Source of the DNA: Lachnospiraceae bacterium
Lineage (GTDB): Bacteria > Bacillota > Clostridia > Lachnospirales > Lachnospiraceae
DNA: 57,744 nt
Direction: 5' to 3'
Assembly (NCBI GenBank): GCA_017551165.1
Contig: JAFZMO010000146.1
Span: 1-57,744 of the forward strand
The notes under the pieces are model-generated. The model had not been told where the DNA came from. It saw nothing but the letters and a program-made list of their open reading frames with translations, and ran no database searches. Position numbers and translations under genes: made by a program. Below are positions 33,024 through 42,001 of this stretch, piece by piece. Within the stretch, counting starts at the first letter, position 1, and each line of letters begins with the position of its first letter.

Positions 33024-34388
33024 TCACCATCTTTGCTTATAATAACTCCATTCTTTCTCGCCGTAATCCTCGATTGCGGTCGGATCATAGTACTGCTCGT
33101 TCTCCTTTGCCTGCTCCTCGGTGATCACTTTCGGAACATAGGTGAATTGTTCCCGCCACGTCTCCCCATTCTCTTCTGTCACCACAATGGAGATGCAATT
33201 TCCGTATTCATCATACGTGTATGCCCGTTCTGTGGAGAGTATCTCTTTGCTGTCAGTCTCCCATTCCCAGGATTCGTATCGGACGACGGACTTCATGATC
33301 CGACCCTGCTCATCATACTCAGCCTCATATATAACCCCTTCACTGTCAATTTGGCTGTTATACTGATAAACCTGCAAGGTGTTGCCCTTGTGATCCAACT
33401 CACGAGTGACTATTTTCATAGGATAGGGATTCCCGTTGTCATCATAATTGTACTCGGTATACCTCTCCAGCGTTCCTCTCTCCGTCGGCTCCGTCTCCAA
33501 TGAGTCGTAGTACCCCCATGGTTTCCCGTCTTGATATTGCTGGTTCAGGATTCTCTCTCCGTCCTTGTCGAAATCTATGCGGTATTCAACGACAGAATCA
33601 TCATACATATTGTGGCTCCAGACCGTCCACGCCCCATCTTCCCTGTGAGTGATCGTTTCCTCTACCACTTCACCGCCTTCCGGCCATATACGATACACTT
33701 TGACCGCGCGTCCAAGTTCATCGAATTCCGCACGTTCGAAAGGCCGCCATTGTCCGGTCTCAACCACATACTCTTCTCCGGTAACCATCCATCCGTTCGC
33801 GTCAACGCCGCACCGCGCTCCTTCCTTCAGCACACCGTTCTTATCATAGGAAAATATTGAAGTATTGATACCGTATCTGTTTGTCTCGGACTCATAGACC
33901 AACAAGTAACTTCCGTCTTCTTTCTTAATGTATTCTTTTTTTCCCCGCTGGTTACCGTCGACGTCAAGAAGGATCTCAATCCTGCCTTCGAACGTCTCCG
34001 GATCATCTGCCCATATGTCAAGATAGACATCTTTATACCAAGTCTCTCTCACCAGACCCTCACCCGAAATGTATTCGAAGGTCCGCACATCGCTCTCTGC
34101 CTTCAGCTTGCTGTAATCCTCATACTTCGCAGACCGGATGCACCGCCCCTCATCGTCATACTTGTATCGAGTGCCGCGGGTAACCCCATCATAAATCTCA
34201 ACAGCCTCCGTCCGGCACCACACCAGGACGCTTCCCTGCGGCACCTCCGGAATTCCGGTCTCCGGCGTTTTTCTCCCGCCGTCTTTGCCTCCGCCGCCGA
34301 AGATCACTGCCATCAATACGCCCCAGCCAACCAAGGCTACGGCGCAGATCCCAATGATCAACCATTTTATTTTCCGATTTTTGTTCAT
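33024..34388 (-). CDS. Membrane-anchored YD-repeat-like protein (copy B)
   Basis: The product is 454 residues, from the ATG at 34388 behind GGGGAGGAAC. It has a TM anchor (about 8-28, KWLIIGICAVALVGWG) and an extracytoplasmic body of diverged YD units: YKYDDEGRCIRSAKYEDYS, AEFDELGRAVKVYRIWPE, AEYDEQGRIMKSVV, RAYTYDEYGNCISIVV. It is paralogous to 27228-28676. Base composition is a little more AT-rich than the flanks, which may mean different ancestry or relaxed selection. Unknown function. Confidence 0.75.
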   Translation of the reverse strand: MNKNRKIKWLIIGICAVALVGWGVLMAVIFGGGGKDGGRKTPETGIPEVPQGSVLVWCRTEAVEIYDGVTRGTRYKYDDEGRCIRSAKYEDYSKLKAESDVRTFEYISGEGLVRETWYKDVYLDIWADDPETFEGRIEILLDVDGNQRGKKEYIKKEDGSYLLVYESETNRYGINTSIFSYDKNGVLKEGARCGVDANGWMVTGEEYVVETGQWRPFERAEFDELGRAVKVYRIWPEGGEVVEETITHREDGAWTVWSHNMYDDSVVEYRIDFDKDGERILNQQYQDGKPWGYYDSLETEPTERGTLERYTEYNYDDNGNPYPMKIVTRELDHKGNTLQVYQYNSQIDSEGVIYEAEYDEQGRIMKSVVRYESWEWETDSKEILSTERAYTYDEYGNCISIVVTEENGETWREQFTYVPKVITEEQAKENEQYYDPTAIEDYGEKEWSYYKQRW

Positions 34389-34402
34389 GTTCCTCCCCAC
34401 AT

Positions 34403-34429
34403 GTGACAAAAGAACCGTCCCCTTGTCAC
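34403..34429 (+). repeat. GTGACA/TGTCAC element, copy 6
   Basis: A 27-bp copy with perfect ends, one base after the TAA of the response-regulator gene. With copy 7, which has the opposite orientation, it brackets that gene. Confidence 0.9.
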
Positions 34430-34430
34430 T

Positions 34431-35078
34431 TTATCGTTTGCCCGTCAGGTAATACACCGCGAGCGCGGTTCTGTGCGACAGTCCCTCCTTTGCGAGGATG
34501 CCGGTGATGTAGTTCTTGACGGTTCCCTCGGAGATGAAGAGCTTGCCGGCGATCTCCTTGTTGGAGAGTCCCTCCGCGACCGCCTTGATGATCTCGAGCT
34601 CGCGCGGCGAGTAGTCCGAGGCGTCGAACCCGGCTGCAGCACTGCCCGCGGTGATCGCGCCGGGAGCGCTGCCAGCGAGCGTCTCGAGCACATTTTCGTC
34701 CATGACGCCGGTCCCGTAGTACACCGACTTGATCATCTGCTTGAGATGCTCCGGCGTGTGGTTCTTGATCAGGTAGCCCTTGGCGCCGTTCTGGAGCGCC
34801 TGCCGCACGAGGTCGTCGTCGTCAAATGTGGTGAGGATGAGCACCTTGCCGAGCCCCCGCTCCACGATCTGCTTCGTCGCCTCAATGCCGTCCATCACGG
34901 GCATCTGAATGTCCATGAGGAAAATGTCGGGCGCCTCCCGCTCGGCGAGCTCTATGGCCTCCCTTCCTGTCGAGGCGGTGCCGAGCACCTCGAAATCGTC
35001 GTCGACGTCCAGAATGATCTTCATGCCGTCCCGCACGAAATCACTGTCGTCCGCGATGATGATCTTGATCTTGTCCAT
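34431..35078 (-). CDS. NarL/LuxR-type response regulator
   Basis: The product is 215 residues. The receiver domain has the acidic pocket ADDSD, the phospho-acceptor Asp in DIFLMDIQMP, Thr in LILTTFD and Lys in GYLIKNH. After an Ala/Gly-rich linker comes the LuxR-type helix-turn-helix: SPRELEIIKAVAEGLSNKEI then LFISEGTVKNYITGIL. It is the partner of the histidine kinase encoded next upstream and is expected to regulate the adjoining ABC exporter. It is the last gene of that operon and is flanked on both sides by GTGACA elements. Confidence 0.95.
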   Translation of the reverse strand: MDKIKIIIADDSDFVRDGMKIILDVDDDFEVLGTASTGREAIELAEREAPDIFLMDIQMPVMDGIEATKQIVERGLGKVLILTTFDDDDLVRQALQNGAKGYLIKNHTPEHLKQMIKSVYYGTGVMDENVLETLAGSAPGAITAGSAAAGFDASDYSPRELEIIKAVAEGLSNKEIAGKLFISEGTVKNYITGILAKEGLSHRTALAVYYLTGKR

Positions 35079-35105
35079 GTATGTTTCCTCTCTGTTCGTT
35101 TGATG

Positions 35106-35131
35106 GTGACAGGGGACGGTTCTCTTGTCAC
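35106..35131 (-). repeat. GTGACA/TGTCAC element, copy 7
   Basis: A 26-bp copy (one base shorter in the core) that contains the TGA stop (35128-35130) of the histidine kinase gene. Confidence 0.9.
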
Positions 35132-36258
35132 ATTGGCAGCAGCATCGTCACGGTGAAGCCCGCCTCCGTCTCAAAGCTCAGGGTTCCGCCCGCGGCGCGC
35201 ACGCGCTGTCGCATGCCCGAGATGCCCATGCCGTCCTTGATCTCTTTGCAGCCGACGCCGTCGTCGCGGATGCTGCAGCGGACCATTTTGTTCATCACCA
35301 CAAGCCGGATGTCGATGTGGCTGCAGTGCGCATATTTCATCGAGTTGGTGACCGCCTCGAAGGCGTTGTCGAGAATGACCTCCCACAGCTCGTCGCCGAT
35401 CAGCGTGAGGTCGCCCTCGCTGCCGAACTCCGTCTCCACGCCCTTGTCGTTGCAGTCCTCGCAGAGCTTGTAGAGCTGCAGCAGCGCAAGCTCCCGCTTC
35501 TCGGGGCGCTCCTTTCGCAGGATGCCGCGGATCTCGTCCATTCCGGTCCGCAGCTGGTCGATCACTGCCTGCGTCATCGCGCGCGACTTCTCCGGGTCCT
35601 TCTCCATCAGGACCTTGACGCCCTCAAGCTGGTAAATCGAGCCGTTGATGTTGTGGCCGAGCTTGTCGTGGAGCGTCTGGGAGAGGGACGCCCTCTCCTC
35701 GAGGATCTGATTTTCCGCAAGAAGCATACTCTTGCGGATCTCCTCACGGGACGCATGCTCGCGCTCACGGATGTCCTTCTTGAGGTTCTGCTCCGTGACG
35801 ACGTCCTCACGCATGCGCTTGCGATAGTCCGCGACAATGTAGTTATGCTGAATATAGACGGTCAGGATCACGAAGACCACGACGATCTGCGCCGTAAAGC
35901 CGAGCGGCGTCTCGATCCACACTCCGAGGAGCGCGACGAAATACCATCGGAAGTCGAGCGCCGGAAACAGCGACAGGACCTCAAACAGCGTGCAGTAGGC
36001 AAGCATAATGAACTCCCGGCCGCCGATATACACGAGCAGCAGATTCAGCGCCACGCCGGCCAGCGTCATCAAAAGCTTCGCCCGCTCGCCGAACAATTCC
36101 TTCGTCGCCATCACGCCGATATAGAACGAAACAAGCAGGAGTATCCCGACGGACACTCCTGTCCCTTCCGTTTCGCCCATTGCCCCATACGCACAAAGCA
36201 CTACCATGAGCGCCAGCCGCACGAAGACAAAATAGTTTTCCCTCAATCGATCACTCAT
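35128..36258 (-). CDS. NarL-type sensor histidine kinase
   Basis: The product is 376 residues. Five or six TM segments (about 10-135) with very short loops give no extracellular sensor domain, like the intramembrane-sensing DesK/LiaS class. A coiled coil (140-185) leads to a HisKA_3 box with phospho-His in QTLHDKLGHNINGSI. The ATPase domain has the N-box VILDNAFEAVTNSMKYA and the G-boxes DDGVGC and GMGISGMRQR. It overlaps the upstream permease gene by 8 bases, so it is probably co-expressed with the exporter, whose activity it may sense. Confidence 0.93.
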   Translation of the reverse strand: MSDRLRENYFVFVRLALMVVLCAYGAMGETEGTGVSVGILLLVSFYIGVMATKELFGERAKLLMTLAGVALNLLLVYIGGREFIMLAYCTLFEVLSLFPALDFRWYFVALLGVWIETPLGFTAQIVVVFVILTVYIQHNYIVADYRKRMREDVVTEQNLKKDIREREHASREEIRKSMLLAENQILEERASLSQTLHDKLGHNINGSIYQLEGVKVLMEKDPEKSRAMTQAVIDQLRTGMDEIRGILRKERPEKRELALLQLYKLCEDCNDKGVETEFGSEGDLTLIGDELWEVILDNAFEAVTNSMKYAHCSHIDIRLVVMNKMVRCSIRDDGVGCKEIKDGMGISGMRQRVRAAGGTLSFETEAGFTVTMLLPM

Positions 36259-37501
36259 CGCTGTTCCTGAACCTGATCCCTACACTGCCGAGACTAAAGG
36301 TGATAATCATATACGCTATTGTAACACAAAACAGCATAAAATACACCTTATTGTCGCGGACCATCAACATTTCCGTCGCATCCATGAACCATTTCTGCGG
36401 CATCATGTACGAGATGGTCTTGACGGCCCGTGTCGTGGAATCGAGCGGAAAATAAAGTCCGCTCAGCAGGGAGGACATACTCCACAGCGTAAACGCCGCC
36501 ACATTGGCGCTGAAGATGTTTCCGAGCAGGATACCCAGAAGCAGGCTGATCGAGCTGAAGATCAGTCCGAGCAGGAAGAACATAGCCAGAAACGAGGCGC
36601 GCCCCATGCCGAGCTTGTCGGTGCTGATCATGAGCGTGCACACGCCCATCACGGCCGTCAGCATCGCGGAGACAATGCCGCCGCACAGGAATTTGGCGGT
36701 GTAGTACTCCCTCGGCGTGATGTTGCTTAACCGGATCCTGGTGAGCACCATGTCCTTCTGTTCGCTGATCACGGTGTGCGCCACGAAGATGCCACCGAAC
36801 ACAAAGCCCATCGTCAGGATGGCAAATGCATAGCCCATCAGCGCCTTCTGATCGAGCTGTTCGTTGGTCAGATTGCGCGAATTCACGCCGGCGAACGAGA
36901 CCACCTTCATCTCGGGAAGTTTCTTGCCCATCTCCCTAAGATACCCGGCCGCACTGTCGCTTCCGACGGTATCCGCCGCCGTCCGGATCTGGCCGATGAT
37001 CATATGAAGCTCATTGTCGAACAGAGCCTTACGCTCATCCTCGGAGAGCAGATAGACGACCATTCCGTCCTGCAGATCGCCTGCCACCGCCTCCTCATCG
37101 AACGTTTTGCCGAGATACAGTGCGGCGCCCATGCGGTCGTCGTATCCGTCGATCTCCGTGCGGGCGTCCGCATCCGCCTTCGTCATCTGCGGCGCCTTCA
37201 CGCGGCATACGAGAAATGCTCCGCTCTCCGTCAGCTTGTCCAGCAGATACTCCGAGAGCTCCGTCTGCGCCGCATCGTACACCTTGACGACAAATTTGCC
37301 CTTGCCGCCGTAGTATGCAACCTTGTCCTCCGCCTTGTCAAGCTCAACGATCTCGTGATCGTTCGTCACCTCATACGCGCCGAGGTTCTTCTGCTGCAGC
37401 CGCAGCACCACGGTGGACAGGATCGGCGTGATCAGAAGAAAGAACCAGAATCCGGGATTCCGGAACAGAATTTTGCAAGTTGTTTTTATGATCGCTCTCA
37501 T
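36251..37501 (-). CDS. ABC-2-type permease subunit 1
   Basis: The product is 416 residues with one N-terminal TM (18-38), a large extracytoplasmic domain (about 40-220) and five C-terminal TM helices, the ABC2_membrane_3 layout. VLTRIRLSNITPREYYTAKF before the second TM is characteristic. It starts inside the stop codon of the other permease gene (ATGA overlap), so the two subunits are made together as a heterodimeric exporter or peptide-resistance pump. The substrate is unknown. Confidence 0.9.
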   Translation of the reverse strand: MRAIIKTTCKILFRNPGFWFFLLITPILSTVVLRLQQKNLGAYEVTNDHEIVELDKAEDKVAYYGGKGKFVVKVYDAAQTELSEYLLDKLTESGAFLVCRVKAPQMTKADADARTEIDGYDDRMGAALYLGKTFDEEAVAGDLQDGMVVYLLSEDERKALFDNELHMIIGQIRTAADTVGSDSAAGYLREMGKKLPEMKVVSFAGVNSRNLTNEQLDQKALMGYAFAILTMGFVFGGIFVAHTVISEQKDMVLTRIRLSNITPREYYTAKFLCGGIVSAMLTAVMGVCTLMISTDKLGMGRASFLAMFFLLGLIFSSISLLLGILLGNIFSANVAAFTLWSMSSLLSGLYFPLDSTTRAVKTISYMMPQKWFMDATEMLMVRDNKVYFMLFCVTIAYMIITFSLGSVGIRFRNSDE

Positions 37502-38562
37502 TGCTTTACACTTCTCCTTATGCTTCCTACCGCCAGATTCAGCAGCGTGAACACCGCAATGAATCCCGCCAGGATCAGGATCGCGCTCTTCACATAGTCG
37601 CTGTGGCCCATGCCGGACAGCTCGACGAGCGCCCGGTTCTCATGATAGATCGGGTCCAGCTGTTTGAGCCAGTCGGGATGCGACGAAAACATGTACGTCT
37701 CGAAGCTTCCGCCGATGTATCCGAGAACCCACACGATGCCGAAGGAAATGATGATCGACGCGAGCATGCTGTTCGTCAGCTCGTAGATAAACATCTCCAT
37801 CGCCGTCGCCGCCATGACCGACAGCAGCACGATCACTGCCGACAGGGCGATCTTCCCCCAGTGGACACCCATGATCACACCACCGACAAGCGACGCGATG
37901 CCGATGCCGCCCGCAACCGTCGCCACAAGCGGGATATACCGTGCCAGGAACAGCTGCAGTACCGAGAGGTTCGACACGCGAAGCCTCTCGTCGATGCGGT
38001 GCTTCTTCTCGCTCGAGAACAGCCCCGCCGCGCACACGAGTGCGCACCAGCCGAAGTATACGACATAGATGATCCCGTAGTAGTCGGTCGAGTCGATCGC
38101 CGGCACGAAGAACGGCTTCTCGGTCGTAAACCGAACCTGTGTGTAGTCACCGCTGATCGCACTGTTCACGATCGCCGAGAGCATGTATTGGAGCGTGCCG
38201 CTCTGCGCCTTCGTGTCCTCCGTCTCATAGATCGTGTAGGAGTCGCTTCCGAACTCCACGAAACCGCCGAGCTTGTAGTCCTTGATCAGCTTTTCGGGGT
38301 CTCCGTCCTTGTACTCCGCGAACGTGATCCCGCTGTCCCTGCCGGCCGCTGCGACCTTGTCCATGTAGCCGTCAAACACACTCTCCTCCGCCACACGGTA
38401 TCCGACCGTGAACTGCCCCGAGCCCTCGTAGCTCTCCATCATTGCGGAAAATGCGCTGATCAGCACCGCCGAGATCACGATCGGGCAGAGCACGTACAGC
38501 AGGATGTTCACCGGGCTGCGGTACATTATTTTCAGATTGTTTTTTATCAAATATCGAATCAT
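37498..38562 (-). CDS. ABC-2-type permease subunit 2
   Basis: The product is 354 residues from the ATG at 38562 behind GGAGAG; an earlier GTG lies inside the ATPase gene. It shares the layout of subunit 1: N-terminal TM (about 18-40), extracytoplasmic domain to about 165, then five or six TM helices, with DERLRVSNLSVLQLFLARYI ahead of the second. It works with subunit 1 and the ATPase. Confidence 0.9.
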   Translation of the reverse strand: MIRYLIKNNLKIMYRSPVNILLYVLCPIVISAVLISAFSAMMESYEGSGQFTVGYRVAEESVFDGYMDKVAAAGRDSGITFAEYKDGDPEKLIKDYKLGGFVEFGSDSYTIYETEDTKAQSGTLQYMLSAIVNSAISGDYTQVRFTTEKPFFVPAIDSTDYYGIIYVVYFGWCALVCAAGLFSSEKKHRIDERLRVSNLSVLQLFLARYIPLVATVAGGIGIASLVGGVIMGVHWGKIALSAVIVLLSVMAATAMEMFIYELTNSMLASIIISFGIVWVLGYIGGSFETYMFSSHPDWLKQLDPIYHENRALVELSGMGHSDYVKSAILILAGFIAVFTLLNLAVGSIRRSVKQ

Positions 38563-38599
38563 GGTTACTCTCCGTATCGGTTGTTTTCGTTCTCCCCCA

Positions 38600-39373
38600 T
38601 CACTGATCACGCAGCTTCTTGCCTGTCAGTGTGAGGAACACTTCCTCGAGCGTGATCTTGTCGGTGTCATCGACCACCAGCTTCTTCAGCTCCTCGCTCG
38701 TTCCGATCGCGATGATCCTGCCGTTGTCCATGATCGCGATGCGCGTGCAGATCGCCTCGACCTCCTCCATGTAGTGGCTCGTGTAGATGACCGTCGCGCC
38801 GTTTTTGTTGGACTCCTTGATCTTCTCGAGGATAAAGTTTCTCGACTGCGGGTCGATGCCGACCGTCGGCTCGTCGAAGATCAGCAGATCCGGGTGATGC
38901 CCGATCGCGCAGGCGATGTTGAGTCGGCGCTTCATACCGCCGGAGAACTTCTTCGCGTAATCGTTCCGGCGCTCCGAGAGGCCGACGTACGCGAGCGACT
39001 CGTCGATGCGCTTCCTAAGCTCATCCCCCTTGATGCCGTACAGCGATGTGAAGAGCTCCACATTTTCCCACGCCTTGAGACTTCCGTGGATCGCCAGGTG
39101 CTGCGGGATGTAGCCGAGGTGGCTGCTGAGCTTCTTGCGGTTCTTCCGAAAATCCTCTCCCATGAACTCGATCGTGCCGAAGTCCGGCTTCACGATGTTG
39201 CAGATCATGTTCATCGTCGTGCTCTTGCCCGCACCGTTCGGTCCGAGCAGGCCGAAGATCTCGCCCCGCTCGATCTCGATGTTCAGGCTGTCCACAACCG
39301 CGCGGTTGTCGTATTTCTTGGTCAGGTCGACCGTCTTCAGGATGATCTCTCTTGTGTTCTTGTTGTCTTCCAT
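38600..39373 (-). CDS. ABC transporter ATP-binding subunit
   Basis: The product is 257 residues. I chose the second of two adjacent ATGs (39373), which is 6 bases from GGAGG. Walker A is GLLGPNGAGKST, the signature is KKFSGGMKRRLNIACAIG, Walker B is DLLIFDEPTVGID, and the switch His is in IYTSHYMEEVEAI. The subfamily is the multidrug/lantibiotic-type DrrA/CcmA exporters. It is the first gene of the operon ATPase, permease 2, permease 1, kinase, regulator; the upstream region has no clear promoter I can name. Confidence 0.95.
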   Translation of the reverse strand: MEDNKNTREIILKTVDLTKKYDNRAVVDSLNIEIERGEIFGLLGPNGAGKSTTMNMICNIVKPDFGTIEFMGEDFRKNRKKLSSHLGYIPQHLAIHGSLKAWENVELFTSLYGIKGDELRKRIDESLAYVGLSERRNDYAKKFSGGMKRRLNIACAIGHHPDLLIFDEPTVGIDPQSRNFILEKIKESNKNGATVIYTSHYMEEVEAICTRIAIMDNGRIIAIGTSEELKKLVVDDTDKITLEEVFLTLTGKKLRDQ

Positions 39374-39490
39374 CATTTTCCTCCGTATCCGGTGCGGACC
39401 CCCGTCCGCCCTTGCTGATGACAGAATACCAAGCGGCATGGTTTTTGTGTAGTGAGAAAAGAAACATTCTCGATATGACTTTCGTCACAG

Positions 39491-39519
39491 AAAAATGCCG
39501 GAGCCCTTCGGCCCCGGCA
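39491..39519 (-). terminator. Terminator downstream of the 39549-40301 gene
   Basis: The stem TGCCGG-A-GCC pairs with GGC-C-CCGGCA around CTTC; five T follow on the minus strand. It isolates the ABC operon from the upstream pair. Confidence 0.9.
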
Positions 39520-39548
39520 CATCGTCCCCAGACAGTCCTGAAATTATC

Positions 39549-40301
39549 TCATTGCGCGTTGGCCGCGTACAGCTCCGCGCGTTTGTTCTGCCACTGCAGC
39601 TCCTTGGTCAGGCGGTCGTATTCCTCCCACCGTCCGGCCTTCACCGCCGCCGCAGCCTCGTCCTCCCAGCCGTTCTCCTTCGCGAACACATCCGCATCGA
39701 TCGACGCCGCATAAAGCCGAAACTGCTCTGTTGTCATCCTCGGAAAATGTTTCCGCGTCCACTCCGGGATCACCACATCCGCGTCCGTCAGCCTTGCAAG
39801 CACCTTTCGGAATCTCTCCGCATAGTACTTCTGACCGATCCCTTCGGCAAACGCCGCGATCTCCGTGAGGACCCGCCGGTACTCTTCCGTGCAGTTTGCA
39901 AACTGCGGAAGGCCTGCCGGCGCGGTCGGGAAATCATTTTCCGTAAATGTGTACACAAACGGGTGCTGCTTATCCTTCACATTGCGGTCGAACTCGCTTC
40001 GCACCGTCCAATATGTCTTGCGGCCATCCCCGAACACCGTCAGAAGCCCCTGCCGGCCTTCCCACACAAAGTCTGCGTACGGCTCGCCACGGTCGCGGTC
40101 ACCGAGCGCGTAGAACGCATACGCGTTCGTGACGCCCCGCCCGGTCAGCTCCGTCTTCCAGGCTTCCTTGCCCTCGACTTCCGCATCTGCGAACCGGAAT
40201 ACCATCCGGTCCTTCTCCCTCTCCAGCTCGTATGTCTCCCCCATCGGCACATCACGCAGATATGCCGCAAGCTGCGCCAGCATAAACATATCGCCTCTCA
40301 T
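39549..40301 (-). CDS. Hypothetical cytoplasmic protein
   Basis: The product is up to 250 residues. The start is uncertain: ATGs at 40301, 40289 and 40283 are all possible and none has an ideal site, though GAGAGG precedes the later two. It has no signal, TM helix or recognised motif. It is mixed alpha/beta, with blocks such as AYAFYALGDRDRGEPYADFV and an acidic, helical C-terminus. It follows a small membrane protein gene by 17 bases and shares its promoter (40847-40875). Confidence 0.7.
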   Translation of the reverse strand: MRGDMFMLAQLAAYLRDVPMGETYELEREKDRMVFRFADAEVEGKEAWKTELTGRGVTNAYAFYALGDRDRGEPYADFVWEGRQGLLTVFGDGRKTYWTVRSEFDRNVKDKQHPFVYTFTENDFPTAPAGLPQFANCTEEYRRVLTEIAAFAEGIGQKYYAERFRKVLARLTDADVVIPEWTRKHFPRMTTEQFRLYAASIDADVFAKENGWEDEAAAAVKAGRWEEYDRLTKELQWQNKRAELYAANAQ

Positions 40302-40318
40302 GTTCTGTCACCACCCCG

Positions 40319-40786
40319 TCACTCTATGTCACTCTCGTCCATCACCACTTTAATGATCACCCAGCGCTTCTTCTCCGGGTCGTATCCCACGCGGTACGGC
40401 TTGTTCGGATAATCGCTGGTCTTCAAAAAGCCGTAGCGGAAAATCCCGGGCGATCTCTCCGACATCACCTGACCGTCCTTCGTTGCTTCAAAGCCCACCG
40501 ACAACCATCTGCGATTGTTAAACCAAAACGCACTCGGCTTCACCAGCTGTACGTCCGTCAGTGTAACGCGGTTGTAATGCCGATACATCTTGATCTCGCG
40601 GATCATACACACAAGGATCAAAGCAGCGATCGGCATGAACGCGATCACCGGCAAATACCACGGCTTCACCATGAACACGAGAAGCAACATCGCTACCATC
40701 GTTAGGGCGAGCCCAATCCCGGCAAACGCTGCGCTGAAGAAGCAATTGTTGGAATACAGGTTCTCTCCCCGATATGTTGTTTTCAT
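40319..40786 (-). CDS. Small membrane protein, function unknown
   Basis: The product is 155 residues, starting behind GGGAG. Two TM helices (about 17-40 and 44-64) are followed by a soluble C-terminal domain of about 85 residues containing RVTLTDVQLVKPSAFWFNNR and PYRVGYDPEKKRWVI. The layout resembles PH-like or DUF-type small envelope proteins, but I do not recognise the family. It is driven by a near-perfect promoter and transcribed with 39549-40301. Confidence 0.8.
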   Translation of the reverse strand: MKTTYRGENLYSNNCFFSAAFAGIGLALTMVAMLLLVFMVKPWYLPVIAFMPIAALILVCMIREIKMYRHYNRVTLTDVQLVKPSAFWFNNRRWLSVGFEATKDGQVMSERSPGIFRYGFLKTSDYPNKPYRVGYDPEKKRWVIIKVVMDESDIE

Positions 40787-40846
40787 ACTCTCCCTTTCTG
40801 CAAAACCAGGCTCCGGCCGGATGCCGGGCTCATTTGCTTGGGGAAG

Positions 40847-40875
40847 ATACTATCATATATTATTCGAGATGTCAA
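40847..40875 (-). promoter_or_regulatory. Near-consensus sigma-A promoter
   Basis: TTGACA (40870-40875), a 17-base spacer and TAGTAT (40847-40852) on the minus strand, upstream of the small membrane protein gene. Confidence 0.85.
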
Positions 40876-40903
40876 TATCATTTACGTCGATTCTTTGAGA
40901 TTT

Positions 40904-41956
40904 TCACCGTCTCAGCTCGTAATCGACCAGCGTCATCGCGTCATTGACGACTTTCTCCTCGCCCACGCGCACGAAGCCGCATTTTTCGTACAGATGACAG
41001 TTTGCAGGCTCCTGCAGGATCGTCTCGAGCTTCCACGTCTTAACCTCCGGGTACATCTCGAAGGCCTTTTGGATCGCGACGTAGCCGATGCCCTGATTTT
41101 GGTAGCGCGGCAGCACGAACAGCGGGCTGATGAAGGAGACCTCCTTCTCGTTCGGATCGTTGTGGCCGACGTTGATAACGCCGACGCGCGCGCCGTCCTT
41201 CAGGATGAAGTAGTATTTGCGGTTCGGCACCGCCGCCCTCCGCTGAATGCGCTCGATCGGCTCGATGGCCGGCGACCCTGCGTCATGGTATTTTTCGTAG
41301 AGCGGCATAAAGCTCTCGACCTGCATCTGATGCACCTGCGCAAGCTCGTCCTCCCGCACCTCCTCAAGGCGCATCCGCGCGGACAGCTCCTTGGTCCCGG
41401 GTCTCGCCAGCGCAAAGCGCTCCTTGATCATCCGCGCGACCTCGTCCGGCTCTAAATTGGTGTTGTCGATGCGCATGTAGTTGGCAAACGTCAGCTCCCC
41501 TTCGCGGCTCTCCAGCCGGTACTTCGTCTCCTCGCGGATCATGCGGTCCTGCGAGATCACAAGATCGCGCTTGGACGCCTTGTTGCGCAGACGGTTCTCG
41601 GTCCTGTTCCGCTCGAGCCGCACAGCCCGGTCCGCCACCAGCTCCACGTAGTACACGGTGCCGCCGGTTTCCTCAAACCGCTTCGCGACATTGGCGATGT
41701 ACTCCCAGTCGGACGGCAAGTCAAACGCCCACATGTACGTAAAGATCATGCCCGAATAGTCGGTCTTCATAAACTCCTCGAAGACGACCTCCCGGATCCT
41801 CGCAACGGCCGCCCCGTCGTATTTGCCGAAGATCTCGATCACCGGCTCGATCGCCATGTGGTTGTGAAACAGCCTGTAATCCGTGATCTTCATGAGCTCC
41901 TGCCCGACCGTCATCTTCCCGACAGCCCCGCTGCCGATCAGCACTACCAGATTCAT
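40904..41956 (-). CDS. Fusion of P-loop kinase-like domain and GNAT acetyltransferase
   Basis: The product is 350 residues, from the ATG at 41956 behind GGAGGG. The N-terminal ~185 residues are a small-molecule-kinase-like P-loop domain (AAA_33 type): VVLIGSGAVGKMTVGQEL, with Met in place of the usual Ser/Thr after the Walker Lys, a form I recall in related stand-alone proteins. The C-terminal ~155 residues are a GNAT domain: VREDELAQVHQMQVESFMP, PLFVLPRYQNQGIGYVAIQ (acetyl-CoA loop) and YEKCGFVRVGEEK. A two-activity protein could phosphorylate and acetylate related small molecules; substrates are unknown. Confidence 0.88.
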   Translation of the reverse strand: MNLVVLIGSGAVGKMTVGQELMKITDYRLFHNHMAIEPVIEIFGKYDGAAVARIREVVFEEFMKTDYSGMIFTYMWAFDLPSDWEYIANVAKRFEETGGTVYYVELVADRAVRLERNRTENRLRNKASKRDLVISQDRMIREETKYRLESREGELTFANYMRIDNTNLEPDEVARMIKERFALARPGTKELSARMRLEEVREDELAQVHQMQVESFMPLYEKYHDAGSPAIEPIERIQRRAAVPNRKYYFILKDGARVGVINVGHNDPNEKEVSFISPLFVLPRYQNQGIGYVAIQKAFEMYPEVKTWKLETILQEPANCHLYEKCGFVRVGEEKVVNDAMTLVDYELRR

Positions 41957-41980
41957 ATGTTTACCCTCCGCTTTTGGTTT

Positions 41981-41996
41981 CATTTTTCGAAAAATG
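41981..41996. repeat. Perfect 16-bp spacer palindrome
   Basis: CATTTTTCGAAAAATG is a perfect palindrome in the 45-base gap between two genes. It resembles the over-represented CATTTTCCG motif in inverted duplicate. Confidence 0.7.
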
Positions 41997-42001
41997 CCCC
42001 G

